Program-made: the position numbers and the translations under genes
From: Planctomycetota bacterium
Lineage (GTDB): Bacteria; Planctomycetota; Planctomycetia; Pirellulales; Pirellulaceae
NCBI GenBank assembly: GCA_014238905.1
Contig: JABAAE010000019.1
Location: forward strand, 1-64,000
DNA: 64,000 nucleotides
Direction of reading: 5' to 3'
Notes under the pieces: model-generated
Seen by the model: the letters and a program-made list of their open reading frames with translations, nothing else
What the model was told of the DNA's origin: nothing
The model's database searches: none
In this document: piece by piece, positions 45,979-55,342 of the stretch
Position numbering within the stretch: the stretch's first letter is position 1
Layout: each line of letters opens with the position of its first letter

Positions 45979-46018
45979 CGCGAAGGTAACCCGAATGCCT
46001 AAAAGCTTTGACGGTTGG

Positions 46019-47536
46019 TTATCGCCTGAGCTTTCTTTGGTCCAGTCGAACTCCTACCGGTGGCCTGACCGGGAGAACCAAACCGCCTGCCTGCTGGAGT
46101 TCTGTAAACATTTGTGACCGCATCGCCTCGATCTGTTTGCTGTAGGCCGGCACTTTGATCAAGTTATGGCGTTCAATGGGGTCCGTTTGGAGATCATAGA
46201 ATCCATTTTGGTCCCACACGCCGTGATAGTAAATGTACTTGAAGCGGGGAGTGCGTATAGCAAAAGTTGTTGGCGTTGCTGGGAAATTCCATTCCCAGTG
46301 GTATTCATAAAGGATGTGATCTCGCCAGTCGATTTTTTCATCCTTTAACAGGGGAAGAAATGAACGACCATCGATTTTCGTTTTTTCATTTGTTGAGACA
46401 TCAAAAACATCGAGGATCGTCGGCGCGATGTCAATGTTCTGAACCATTTCGGAAATCTCGGTTCCCGGTTTGATCATCCCGGGCGAGTAGACGAGCATCG
46501 GAACGCGGATTGAATGTTCAAACGCATCTCTTTTATCGTAAAACCCGTGCTCTCCGAGTTCAAATCCGTTGTCTCCCATGTAGATGACCATCGTGTTTTC
46601 CGCTAATTGGTTTTGATCCAACCATTCCAAAACGCGGCCGACATTGTCGTCGATTCCCACAACGGTTTCGCAATACTGTTTATAGAGTTCATCAAAATCG
46701 GGCACTGGATCATTGTCGAAGGGACCGGTTTGCATATGATCGATACCGTGAATGCTGTACCGCCGATCTCGCACCCAGTTAGGTTGTGTTTGATAATTTC
46801 TTTCCGTGTTTGCCATGGTCTCCGGGTATTCGACTTTTTCTTTTTTGAATTTACCCTTGTTTCTGGGAGCCGGTTGGAACGGGTAGTGAACTGATTTGAA
46901 CGAAAGATAGAGAAAAAATGGTTTGGCCTGTTTTGCTTGGTCGGCCTGTTTTGCTTGGTCGGCCTGTTTTGCTTGGTCGGCCTGTGTTCCCAGCCAGTCA
47001 ATCGCCTGGTCGGTGAGCAGATCGGTCGTATAGCCTTTCATTGGTTTTCTCGACCCATTGATATTGAGTGTGGGATCGAAATAGGTCCCCTGCCCTTTAA
47101 AACTTACCCAGTGGTCAAAACCTCGGCGGGGCGCGTCGTCTCCGTGGCCCATGTGCCATTTTCCGACAAAAGCAGTACGGTATCCGGACGCTTGTAATTC
47201 CTGTGGAAAGAATCGTGTGCCTTTGGGAACCGGTCGCTGGTTGTCCACCACACGGTGACCATGCATGTATCTTCCGGTCAGGATCGAAGCTCGGCTGGGA
47301 GAACAAAGCGCGGTGGTGACAAACGCATTTCGTATCAGAGCGCCCTGACGAGCCATCCGGTCAAGATGGGGAGTCTTGAGGAATTTTGGACAGCTTTCAA
47401 TACAGCTCATGAAGTCATAACGATGATCATCACTGAGAACAAAAATAACGTTTCGCGGTGAGTCACCGAAAACAGGCCCAATCGGCAGGAGGCTGGCAAG
47501 AACGAGAAACACGACAGGGGAAATGCGGTAATTCAT
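46019..47536 (-). CDS. exported sulfatase
   Basis: A type I sulfatase (505 residues from the ATG at 47536, which begins the signal peptide MNYRISPVVFLVLASLL; the frame is open from 47635). Active-site blocks: NVIFVLSDDHRYDFM (metal Asp pair), CSPSRASILTGRYMHGHRV (formylglycine Cys, complete CxPSR signature), VGKWHMGHGD (Lys/His) and VIYMGDNGFELGEHGFYDKRD (second metal ligands). The sequence resembles N-sulfoglucosamine/mucin-type sulfatases, with the substrate unknown. An inserted low-complexity segment near residue 210 has QADQAKQAD repeats from an 18-bp tandem duplication, in frame, on a loop. It lies 123 bp downstream of the Ser/Thr kinase gene on the same strand. Confidence 0.94.
   Translation of the reverse strand: MNYRISPVVFLVLASLLPIGPVFGDSPRNVIFVLSDDHRYDFMSCIESCPKFLKTPHLDRMARQGALIRNAFVTTALCSPSRASILTGRYMHGHRVVDNQRPVPKGTRFFPQELQASGYRTAFVGKWHMGHGDDAPRRGFDHWVSFKGQGTYFDPTLNINGSRKPMKGYTTDLLTDQAIDWLGTQADQAKQADQAKQADQAKQAKPFFLYLSFKSVHYPFQPAPRNKGKFKKEKVEYPETMANTERNYQTQPNWVRDRRYSIHGIDHMQTGPFDNDPVPDFDELYKQYCETVVGIDDNVGRVLEWLDQNQLAENTMVIYMGDNGFELGEHGFYDKRDAFEHSIRVPMLVYSPGMIKPGTEISEMVQNIDIAPTILDVFDVSTNEKTKIDGRSFLPLLKDEKIDWRDHILYEYHWEWNFPATPTTFAIRTPRFKYIYYHGVWDQNGFYDLQTDPIERHNLIKVPAYSKQIEAMRSQMFTELQQAGGLVLPVRPPVGVRLDQRKLRR
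46925..46986. repeat. 18-bp tandem repeat inside the sulfatase gene
   Basis: GGCCTGTTTTGCTTGGTC occurs at 46925, 46943 and 46961, with a partial fourth copy. On the minus strand it codes for DQAKQA units, inserted in a predicted surface loop of the sulfatase. Confidence 0.95.
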
Positions 47537-47659
47537 GGAAAGGATTCGCTGACAGACTGGGAGACAACAACGGTTCCATCGTAACCGATTTGTTGCCGAA
47601 TCGGAAAATAAAGGCAATTCAGTAATGAAATCCAACTTGGTACCAATCGCCTTGATTCC

Positions 47660-48649
47660 CTAATGCTGAGTAGCATCGGATTGCATGGCTTCGGCTCGAA
47701 CGCTGCGCACCTGTTGGAGGAATTCGATCATGCTTTGGTATCGCTCGGCTGGTTTCTTGGCAAACGCCTTGGCGCAAATGTCATCAAACTTTTTCGGTAT
47801 CTTTTGATGGGTGGCAACTTGTGATGGGGGAGAAGGGTCATGGCTCAATATTTTTTGAAAAGTTTCGTCGACGTTTTTTCCGCGAAATGGCTCTCGTAGG
47901 GCAAGCAATTCATAAAGGACCACACCCATACTGAAGATGTCGCTGCGTTCATCGATGTGCCGGTTGAGTACCTGCTCGGGTGACATATAGAGAGGGGTGC
48001 CGGGACGTTGTCCCGAAATCGTTAATCGCTGGTACAAATCGCTTTGTGGGCTAAAGTCCTCAGCATAGGACTCGTTGGACATCCCCCACACCTTGGCGAT
48101 CCCCCAATCCATGACGTAGACCGCTCCATACATCCCCACCAGAATGTTCTCTGGTTTGAGGTCCCGATGGATGACCCCGTGGGCATGGGCGTAAGCGACC
48201 GCATTGCCGACTTGAACGATGATCTCCAGCAGTGTGTCGAGGTTGTAGATTTCTCTGGTGACGCGGTCTTGGCGGGCAATGCGGGTCAGGATCTTGAACA
48301 GATCCTCCCCTTCGATTTTTTTCATCGCAAAGTAAAGGTTTCCCTGGTCGTCGTTGCCGATCTCATAAACTGGCACAGTATTGGGATGACCAAGTTGTGC
48401 GGTGATTCTCGCTTCCCTCAAAAGACGACGTCGTTCACGGGGGTCTTGAATAGTCTCCGGTTTAAGGCGTTTGATCGCTACATTGCGGCCGAGGCATTTG
48501 TCGTGAAAAGCCTGCAGCAACCCGCTCCCTCCACCGCTCAGTTCACTGAGGTAGCTGAATTTTGAAAAGTCATTGGCGAAATCAGCTGGTAGTTCGGTGT
48601 CCGTCCCGGATAAAAAAATACTCGGATAACTGTCTTTTTGTTTACCCAA
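47660..48649 (-). CDS. Hanks-type Ser/Thr protein kinase, soluble, DWG variant
   Basis: A 329-residue protein consisting of one kinase domain plus short ends. Landmarks: glycine-rich loop LSGGGSGLLQAFHDKCLG, VAIKRLK (ATP-binding Lys), the alpha-C Glu in RLLREARI, HRDLKPENILVG (catalytic loop, Asp as base), MDWGIAKVWG (DFG replaced by DWG, common in planctomycete kinases) and GTPLYMSPEQ (activation-segment end). There is no membrane helix or sensor domain, so the signal must come from elsewhere. The start has GAGGAG seven bases upstream (strong). It precedes the sulfatase on the same strand; no phosphatase gene is adjacent. Confidence 0.94.
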   Translation of the reverse strand: MGKQKDSYPSIFLSGTDTELPADFANDFSKFSYLSELSGGGSGLLQAFHDKCLGRNVAIKRLKPETIQDPRERRRLLREARITAQLGHPNTVPVYEIGNDDQGNLYFAMKKIEGEDLFKILTRIARQDRVTREIYNLDTLLEIIVQVGNAVAYAHAHGVIHRDLKPENILVGMYGAVYVMDWGIAKVWGMSNESYAEDFSPQSDLYQRLTISGQRPGTPLYMSPEQVLNRHIDERSDIFSMGVVLYELLALREPFRGKNVDETFQKILSHDPSPPSQVATHQKIPKKFDDICAKAFAKKPAERYQSMIEFLQQVRSVRAEAMQSDATQH

Positions 48650-48978
48650 TACTACTGCTCCTCAAAGAAAATCATGCCCCGACGGTGGTTTTGGTCATGA
48701 TTGACGACCCGAACCCCTGCGAAGACTAGCTAGATATCTTATTGTTACGAAAAAAACCGCGAGCTGTATAGATTTATGGGAAAAAGCGACGCGGAATGGT
48801 CAACTCTATTTTCATGGCGATCCCTACCGGATCATCGGTACGGAAACGGATCATCGGTACGGAAACGGATGCCATTGGTTAAATGGTGTTAAGAAAACCG
48901 TGGTCAGAGGGAAGGCATTGATACATCGTTGGCAGAAACTGTGGTTGACCTGGTTGAGTCGGTCGCAGCTGACAACCA
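48650..48978. other. spacer with a 19-bp tandem duplication
   Basis: GGATCATCGGTACGGAAAC occurs at 48829-48847 and again at 48848-48866. The rest has no gene; it contains the upstream region of the kinase gene (minus strand), with GAGGAG as its ribosome binding site near 48655. Confidence 0.6.
48829..48868. repeat. 19-bp tandem repeat, two copies
   Basis: Two exact copies of GGATCATCGGTACGGAAAC, followed by GA. The unit is not a multiple of three and it lies outside any called gene. Confidence 0.93.
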
Positions 48979-49013
48979 CAAAAAAAAACCATTGGGCACT
49001 TTGCCCAATGGTT
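48979..49013 (-). terminator. Rho-independent terminator of the subtilisin gene
   Basis: On the minus strand AACCATTGGGCA, a three-base loop and TGCCCAATGGTT form a perfect 12-bp stem, followed by eight or nine T. It lies about 75 bases after the subtilisin stop and is very strong. Confidence 0.93.
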
Positions 49014-49088
49014 TCAGTCAAATCAGCGGGGGTTCCAAGGTGCTAAACGAACGGCCAATCCTCCGGAGCATCAACTCTGGACCACGGT

Positions 49089-50978
49089 TCAACGGTCAAC
49101 GATGATTTTTAGCTGATTGGACCAGGATGTTTTCTCGCCATTGGCTTTGATGCCGCGGACGTGATAATAATACCTGCCATCAGCAACTCCAGAAAAACTG
49201 GCTGTCGTCACATTCGCACCCGTCGATTTGACTATGTACCAATTCCATTTGCTGTTTGCGTAGTGACCGCGAACGATCTGGAAACCGGATTCGCAGTTGC
49301 AATTGTCATCCCAGGAAAGAGACACGCTTGACCCTGATGTCGACCCGGTGAGTTGGGTCGGTGCGGTGAATACAGGTGGTTCTTCAATAGTGACTCGGAC
49401 CTGGTTTGACCAGGAGGTTCGCTCCCCATCTGCCTTGATGGCACGGACGTTGTAGAAATACGTTCCATCAGCCATGCCAGTAAAGTCCGCAGTCGTCGCA
49501 TCAGGACCGGTGGTCTTGACGATGTACCACTTTAATTTGTCGCCCTCATAATGACCGCGAACGATTTGGAAACCGGACTCGATATTGGAGTTGTCTTCCC
49601 AGGAGAGGGAAACGGTTGATCCGGCACTGGTGGCAAATAATTTGGTTGGGCTATTAAAGACCGAGGGTGGATTGCCGCCGTTGCCCCCTCCACCATTTTC
49701 CTCGTAAACCGTTAGGACCGCTAGTTCTGCGTCGACAAGTCCGTAGCCGTAATAATGGTCTCGACCTGAGCTTCCCAGGTCAGTGGCTGTTAAGGCCAGG
49801 GCGGTTCGAACATCGTCGTTAATGAAGCCGTCTGAATTGCTATCGGTGATTCCAGCAGAGATCAACAGTGCAGCGACGCCGGCAACATGTGGGCAAGCCA
49901 TCGACGTTCCGCTGCGATATGCGTATTTTCCACCGGGATGGAGTGACAAAATGGAAGAACCGGGAGCCGCGATTTCGACGTCAGGACCTGTGCTGGAAAA
50001 GCTGCTGCGGGAATTTGAACTCGTGGTTGAGCCAACAGCGATGACGGTGCTGAATTTTGCGGGGTAGCCCACCGTGTCGCTTCCTGCTCCGGTGTTGCCG
50101 GCGGAGGAGACAATGACCAAACCCGCATCATACGCTCGATCGAAGGCTGCTCGGACCTGAGATCCAGGGTAGCTGGAAGATCCGAGGCTAAGACTAACGA
50201 CGTCAATATCGTGGTCAATGCACCAGTCCAGGGCAGCAATCACCCATGAGAAATTTCCCCCTCCCGAAGAGGAGAGTACCTTGCAGGCGTAGAGATCGAC
50301 GTTGGGAGAGACCCCAACAACGCCAGAACCGTCCCGCTTGGCGCCGATGGTACCGGCACAGTGGGTGCCATGATAATGATCGTCGTAGGGTTGGCTGTCG
50401 TTGTTGACAAAGTCGTAGCCACCTTTGTAGATTCCCGAGATTTCGGGGTGTGTGTAGTCGACTCCTGTGTCGAGTACGGCGACTTTAACATTGTCTCCCC
50501 GAACCGGCATCGCGTTGGCTGCGAAAGTACCCGCATGGACCGGGCCGCAGCCAATCCTGGAGACTCCCCATGTCTGTCCGATATCGTGTGCGTGAACCTC
50601 GGTGTCAGGTTCGCAGATGAGCACCCGTGGATCATCTAGAAGATGAGCCAATTCGGAGACCGGTACCGAAGCGGCTACCGCCGGGATGAGTTTGAATCTC
50701 TTGTTGATCTTGCCGCCGCAACATTTGATGCAGTCAAGGTCGTCTTCACATGGGCAATCCCTGAAGCCGACGATCACTCGGATGGTCTCACCTTTGGCAT
50801 CCGGCTTTGCTTTCTTTTGAGGAGATTTTTCTTTTTTCTTGGCCGACTTGCTTTTTTTGTTTTGAGGTTTGCCCTGGCCCAATGCCATCACCGAACTTGA
50901 TCCAAAAAGAATGCCGAACATCAAAATTGCCGCTGTGGCTATAAAAATCCGATTTGATTGGTAACTGTTATTTTTCAT
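49089..50978 (-). CDS. secreted subtilisin-like serine protease with two fibronectin III domains
   Basis: The start at ATG 50978 has GAGGG a few bases upstream and gives a 629-residue preproprotein; a longer frame to 51032 is unlikely. Order: signal (about 1-33); Lys-rich low-complexity linker; inhibitor I9-like propeptide (about 63-130) that carries five cysteines (CPC ... CIKCC at 75-87); peptidase S8 domain with Asp170 (VAVLDTGVDYTHP), His206 (YHGTHCAGTIG), oxyanion Asn295 and Ser359 (SGTSMACPHVAGVAAL); and two near-identical fibronectin type III domains of about 85 residues (ESGFQIVRGHY, TSWSNQ in both). The protease probably acts on extracellular protein. A strong terminator lies at 48979-49013. 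Confidence 0.95.
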   Translation of the reverse strand: MKNNSYQSNRIFIATAAILMFGILFGSSSVMALGQGKPQNKKSKSAKKKEKSPQKKAKPDAKGETIRVIVGFRDCPCEDDLDCIKCCGGKINKRFKLIPAVAASVPVSELAHLLDDPRVLICEPDTEVHAHDIGQTWGVSRIGCGPVHAGTFAANAMPVRGDNVKVAVLDTGVDYTHPEISGIYKGGYDFVNNDSQPYDDHYHGTHCAGTIGAKRDGSGVVGVSPNVDLYACKVLSSSGGGNFSWVIAALDWCIDHDIDVVSLSLGSSSYPGSQVRAAFDRAYDAGLVIVSSAGNTGAGSDTVGYPAKFSTVIAVGSTTSSNSRSSFSSTGPDVEIAAPGSSILSLHPGGKYAYRSGTSMACPHVAGVAALLISAGITDSNSDGFINDDVRTALALTATDLGSSGRDHYYGYGLVDAELAVLTVYEENGGGGNGGNPPSVFNSPTKLFATSAGSTVSLSWEDNSNIESGFQIVRGHYEGDKLKWYIVKTTGPDATTADFTGMADGTYFYNVRAIKADGERTSWSNQVRVTIEEPPVFTAPTQLTGSTSGSSVSLSWDDNCNCESGFQIVRGHYANSKWNWYIVKSTGANVTTASFSGVADGRYYYHVRGIKANGEKTSWSNQLKIIVDR

Positions 50979-51734
50979 GACATCCCTCGTAGAAAGAAAA
51001 GCGAACCGTTGAACCCCGTCGACAGTCAGCAATGTTGATTTCTTGGATGATCAACGAGTTGTGTAACCGACTGTAACTATTTGTTTCACTATGCGTTTGG
51101 CGTGCCAGAGATGAGAAAAAAAACGAAAAACCCCAAAAACACGGGGAAAATCGATGGATATTTTTTTTTGATGGCGGTTTTTGACTCTGTGTTCTTGTGC
51201 TCAACCGCGCGCGAATTCGAATTTTGATGTGCTGAGCCGCACGGTGTACACGCACACAAGGGTGAAGATTTGAGCCTCGGCGGCCAGTCTGCTGAACGAT
51301 GAACCTGACCTTTATCCTGGCCGAGATTTGTACCCGCTCTTACTGAAGATGGGCCGATCCCTCATTTCTGTCGGGCGTGTAAAAGGGAGGTAGCAGTCCA
51401 CGAATCCCGCGGTCCGATTTCCGTTCCTTCAACAGCTGACGAGTCGGTCAGACCGTGGGGGCGACTTTGACGCCCCAGTCGTTATTTGTCGACCGAGGCG
51501 TGGGGCAGAGGGAAGGCACCGACTTTATTCGGCCTTGCTGGGAATGATCCGCGGATCTGCTACGGATCGGTGGCGAAGCCGCTACGAGGGCCTGTAACGA
51601 TTTGCTGCTAGCAGGATGTAGTCCGGCGGCGTTCGCAAAAGTTGACCCACTAACGATTTGCTTTATACAATGGGCACCTCTCTTTAATCTTAATCATTTG
51701 CCCTGAAATTGGTGTGAAGACAGGTCCTTTCTTG
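50979..51734. other. 756-bp spacer between subtilisin and sulfatase genes
   Basis: Holds no supported gene. A hairpin GGGGCG-ACTTTGA-CGCCCC (51458-51476) lacks a following T-run, so it is not called a terminator. TAACGATTTGCT occurs twice (about 51596 and 51651). The end contains a candidate promoter for the sulfatase (51642-51669). Confidence 0.45.
51642..51669 (+). promoter_or_regulatory. candidate sigma70-type promoter of the sulfatase gene
   Basis: TTGACC (51642-51647), a 16-base spacer, then TATACA (51664-51669). Transcription would start near 51676, about 60 bases before the ATG at 51735. Confidence 0.45.
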
Positions 51735-53231
51735 ATGAAAAATAGATTTCCTCATCTCGCGGCGTTACTGGTAGTTTTTTTTGGGGGAGCCGATTTGGTA
51801 GCCGCCGAGCGACCTAATATTCTCTGGATTTATCTGGAGGATGTCAGCGGCTGGTTCAGCTGCTACGGGGACAAAGTCATCCAAACAAAAAATATTGATG
51901 GGTTGGCAAAATCGGGTACTCGATTTGACCGATTTTATACACCATCGGGAGTCTGTTCCACGACACGTTCAGCCATCATTACCGGGATGTGGCAGACCTC
52001 CATCGGAGCGCATCATCATCGGAGTTGCCGAGCCAATTTTCGGGGCAAAAACATGGGTGACTTTGATGAGAATATTCTTCCGCCGGAGGTGGTGCCTTTG
52101 CCGATCCGATTTCGGAAAGCCGGGTACTTCACCTTCAACGAGGGTGGAAAAGACGATTACAATTTTTCTTTTAAGACGTCCGATTTCTACGATTTTGTCC
52201 CCAAAAAACGGGGCTGGGGTCCAGCCGCGTTGATTGCCGGTGAATGCTGGAAAGGGAAAAAAGCGGGGCAGCCCTTTTTCGGACAGGTGCAACTTGGTGG
52301 CGGGAAACTGGGCCGAAAAGTGAAAAAAGTCGTCGATCGATCTGTTGTTCCAGTACCGCCATATTATCCCGATGTGCCAGAAGTTCGTGAGGAAATTGGT
52401 CATCATTACGATTGCCTGTTAAAAACCGACGAACAGGTTGGGGAGATTATTGCTGCCTTAAAACGGGATGGGCATTACCAAAATACGGTTATTTTCATGT
52501 TTAGTGACCATGGTTACAAATTACATCGGCACAAACAGTTTCTTTATGAGGGTGGAATCCAAATGCCCTGTGTGGTCGCGGGAACAGGCGTCCAATCCGG
52601 AATCGTGCGGAAGGACCTGGTCAGCGGAATCGATATATCGGCGGCGACCATGGCCGCCGCAGGATTGAAGATCCCGTCGAAAATGGAGGGGCGTGATTTT
52701 TTAAGCCCGAATTACCAGAGGCGAGAATTCGTCATCGCGGCCCGCGATCGTTGTGATTACACCATCGAAAAAATCCGGGCGGTTGTCACCCCGAGATTCA
52801 AGTACCTGCGGAATTACTTGACGGACAGGCCGTATATGCAGCCTAGTTACAAAGACAATTGGGATGTCTCCCGCAAATTTCGGGCGATGATGGAGGGAGG
52901 AGAAATGAATGAAGATCAGTTGGTCTTTTTCGGCCAACAGCGAGAACCAGAAGAATTCTATGACTTGGAAAATGATCCTCATGAAATCCATAACCTTGCC
53001 AAAGACCCTCAATTTGCTGATCAGATCAAAAGACATCGCGAGGTTCTTTCCAAGTGGATCGATGAAACGGGTGATCAAGGACAGTTGCCGGAGTCGGAAA
53101 TAGGACTGCTGTCGGTCCTGAAGCGATGGGGCGACAAATGCGTTAATCCGGAATATGATCGCGTCCGGCATCTATTGATCAAAGGCGGGTCCGCTTCAGA
53201 GCGGAAACCCTCTCAAAAGAAAACGAAGTAA
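51735..53231 (+). CDS. exported sulfatase with variant CSTTR signature
   Basis: A 498-residue sulfatase-family protein; the ATG at 51735 starts the signal peptide (MKNRFPHLAALLVVFFGG), and the GTG at 51714 is less likely. Conserved blocks are ILWIYLEDVSGWFSCYGD (first metal ligand; here Glu-Asp rather than Asp-Asp), VCSTTRSAIITGMWQTSIG (signature), and VIFMFSDHGYKLHRHKQFLYEGG (second metal Asp/His). The usual signature is CxPSR or CxAxR; here CSTTR, with Thr in the third position, a variant common in some planctomycete sulfatases. Whether FGE converts its cysteine is uncertain. The heparan/mucin-type substrate is not inferable. The gene stands alone, with a candidate promoter. Confidence 0.9.
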   Translation: MKNRFPHLAALLVVFFGGADLVAAERPNILWIYLEDVSGWFSCYGDKVIQTKNIDGLAKSGTRFDRFYTPSGVCSTTRSAIITGMWQTSIGAHHHRSCRANFRGKNMGDFDENILPPEVVPLPIRFRKAGYFTFNEGGKDDYNFSFKTSDFYDFVPKKRGWGPAALIAGECWKGKKAGQPFFGQVQLGGGKLGRKVKKVVDRSVVPVPPYYPDVPEVREEIGHHYDCLLKTDEQVGEIIAALKRDGHYQNTVIFMFSDHGYKLHRHKQFLYEGGIQMPCVVAGTGVQSGIVRKDLVSGIDISAATMAAAGLKIPSKMEGRDFLSPNYQRREFVIAARDRCDYTIEKIRAVVTPRFKYLRNYLTDRPYMQPSYKDNWDVSRKFRAMMEGGEMNEDQLVFFGQQREPEEFYDLENDPHEIHNLAKDPQFADQIKRHREVLSKWIDETGDQGQLPESEIGLLSVLKRWGDKCVNPEYDRVRHLLIKGGSASERKPSQKKTK

Positions 53232-53314
53232 AATGGCGGGGAGTCGCGTCGGGCAGATAGGAATAGTTTTTATGCGAATTCACCAGGAGTCGCTTTAGAG
53301 TTGGAGCGCCATCG

Positions 53315-53932
53315 ATGAAACCGATTTTTGCAAAGCCGACGGATTTCCCGCTTAGTTTGCGTTCAGCGGATCAGGCTGCCCGAGGGCTTAAACTGGTGTG
53401 CATCGGTCTGGTTTTGATTCTGGTATTCGGCGGTTGGGTCTGGTTTGTTCCGTGGTTGAGTTTATCACTAAAAAAAATAGGCATTCTCATCACGATGATT
53501 GGAAAAATCAAATGTCTATCTGCAGCCCGAGCGGCCGGTTGTCAACAACTGATTTTGATCACCGCGGTGATTGACCTAATCGGTTTGACTGGGGCGGTGA
53601 TTGACCTAATCGGTTTGACTGGGATCGCCTTCCTTGGATTTAACGGTTCCGGGCTCCTGGCAACCATCGGAATTCTGGTTTTTCTTCTCTTTCTGCTGAA
53701 GTTGGGGAGGTTGATTGGAGACAATTCACTTGCCAATAAAACAAAATTCCTGGTTGGGCTGGTTTGGATAGCGTTGGTGCCTATGGCGGCAACAGCGTTA
53801 ATTTGGTCGGTGCCAAATCTAGCCGCAATCGTTGGCGGCTTTTATTATTTCGGGATGATAGTAAATCTGATCTTCACCGTCTTGTTGATTAGCTTGCTTG
53901 TTCGATTTGGAACCGTCCTCATGGATGCCTAA
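53315..53932 (+). CDS. polytopic membrane protein of unknown function
   Basis: A 205-residue protein with four or five hydrophobic segments (about 27-50, 75-105, 110-130, 145-165 and 170-195). No family was recognised. An exact 30-bp tandem duplication doubles the ten-residue piece AVIDLIGLTG within the second hydrophobic segment, lengthening it. It follows the sulfatase by about 80 bp on the same strand and may be co-transcribed. A role cannot be inferred. Confidence 0.6.
   Translation: MKPIFAKPTDFPLSLRSADQAARGLKLVCIGLVLILVFGGWVWFVPWLSLSLKKIGILITMIGKIKCLSAARAAGCQQLILITAVIDLIGLTGAVIDLIGLTGIAFLGFNGSGLLATIGILVFLLFLLKLGRLIGDNSLANKTKFLVGLVWIALVPMAATALIWSVPNLAAIVGGFYYFGMIVNLIFTVLLISLLVRFGTVLMDA
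53564..53623. repeat. 30-bp tandem duplication in the membrane protein gene
   Basis: GCGGTGATTGACCTAATCGG TTTGACTGGG occurs at 53564-53593 and 53594-53623, identical. The space in the quoted unit is only for readability. It adds ten residues in a membrane segment. Confidence 0.95.
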
Positions 53933-54105
53933 GAACGTGAACTGCTGCCTAAACCCTTAATGTCTGTTAATTGGAGATCCTCGGTTCGCGGGCTCTTCCG
54001 ATATCACCGGTTTGGTGAAGCCAGTGGTGAACGTGTCGCTTGCTGAATCGAAAAAGATTCAATGACGACGGATTTGGGAGAACCAAGTTGGTTCTTCTCG
54101 TTTGC

Positions 54106-55005
54106 TTACCGGTTTTCGTAGTCGAAGACGATGGTAGCCGTAACAGGGAAATGATCAGACGGATACCGTCCTTTTCTTGCGGATCTAATAATGGCCGCTT
54201 TCAAAACATTGGTCTCTGGAGCAACAAATACGTAGTCAATTTTGTTCCCGTCCTGACGTCCAGTGAACCCATTACCGGTTCCCACTACTTTTTTGTCTGG
54301 ATACAGTTTTCGGAAAGTGTCCAAAACAGGGACGGGACTCTTGCCTTGGCTGCCAGTTCCTTTTAGATATTCGATAACAGGATTGTTCTCACCCGCGTTA
54401 AAGTCGCCTACCATGACGAACGGGTCTTTGGGGCTTCGCTGAGCGATTCGGCTGGCGATCAATTTGGACGATTGGAGGCGTGAGTTTTGGGATTGGTGGT
54501 CAAAATGGGTGTTGAACACGTAGAAACTCTGGCCGGTAGTCAAATGCGTTAGGCGAACCCAGGTGCAGACTCGTAGATAACGATTGCCCCAATTTCGCGA
54601 TTTCTTTTGGGGTGTATCGGATAACCAAAAGGTGTCCGACTCTTCGACTTTGAATGCCTTTTTTTTATAAAGGATGGCAGAATATTCTCCTCTCGTTCCT
54701 CCGTCTCTTCCTTCGCCTACTTCGCCGAACTCGGGAAGTTGTTTTCTGATTTCATCCAGTTGAAAACGAAACGCCTCCTGCAACCCGATGATGTCGGCAG
54801 CGGAGTCTCTGATGACATCGCAAACGAAATCTTTGCGAAAAGTCCATCCGTTTTCTCCGTCGTTCGCTCTTCCGTTGCGAATGTTGAAGGTCATCACGCT
54901 GAGATCCAATGCGGTGGTTGTTGGATTGGACTGTTGGCCTACGGCGAGATTATTTCCGCTGAAAATAATCATAAGAAAAGCAACGAATCGATAGTTGTAC
55001 GTCAT
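54106..55005 (-). CDS. exported endonuclease/exonuclease/phosphatase (EEP) family protein, second copy
   Basis: A 299-residue EEP-fold hydrolase. Signal peptide about 1-23 (MTYNYRFVAFLMIIFSG). Blocks: LSVMTFNIRNGRANDGENGW (Asn and metal site), ADIIGLQEAFRFQLDEI (Glu), VFNTHFDHQSQNSR (His), FVMVGDFNAGENNPV (Asp/Asn), KIDYVFVAP and SDHFPV (SDH at the end). It diverges strongly from the EEP gene at 12962, so the two are not recent duplicates. AAGGTGG precedes the start. Substrate: phosphodiester bonds in nucleic acids or lipids, unknown here. Confidence 0.93.
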   Translation of the reverse strand: MTYNYRFVAFLMIIFSGNNLAVGQQSNPTTTALDLSVMTFNIRNGRANDGENGWTFRKDFVCDVIRDSAADIIGLQEAFRFQLDEIRKQLPEFGEVGEGRDGGTRGEYSAILYKKKAFKVEESDTFWLSDTPQKKSRNWGNRYLRVCTWVRLTHLTTGQSFYVFNTHFDHQSQNSRLQSSKLIASRIAQRSPKDPFVMVGDFNAGENNPVIEYLKGTGSQGKSPVPVLDTFRKLYPDKKVVGTGNGFTGRQDGNKIDYVFVAPETNVLKAAIIRSARKGRYPSDHFPVTATIVFDYENR

Positions 55006-55342
55006 GACTGCCCACCTTTATCGGTATGAAATTGGATAGCTGAATTGTCAGGTAGCAGGAGGGAACGTCAATTCCGTTGCCTTTTTTTGACAACAGCTTA
55101 TTCTATTTGCAGGGGCCAGACTTCCGGTAGGGGGTTTAGTATTGACCGCTGTGCATCGCTGCGCAGGATCCCATCGGCTCTGCGTACCGGTCTACTTGTG
55201 GTTGGTCTACGTGACTGGTTAATCAAAGGTGTCTGAATCATTGAGTGCGTTATGGAGTCCTCTGTGCCGACACCCCTGAATGAGTCCGCCCGGATTGAGG
55301 TATCATCATGGAAGTGATTCTTGGCTAGGTTTGGAGGCGATC
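55006..55342. other. intergenic region between divergent EEP and TPR genes
   Basis: It should hold both promoters. No clear promoter or repeat was seen, and no gene. The TPR frame is open from 55280. Confidence 0.4.

Noticed and set aside
46925..46986. Repeat array that might suggest a CRISPR
   Set aside because: Units are directly adjacent with no spacers, and they lie in frame in a sulfatase gene.
51458..51476. GC-rich hairpin as a terminator
   Set aside because: There is no T-run after either side, and it is far from both neighbouring stop codons.
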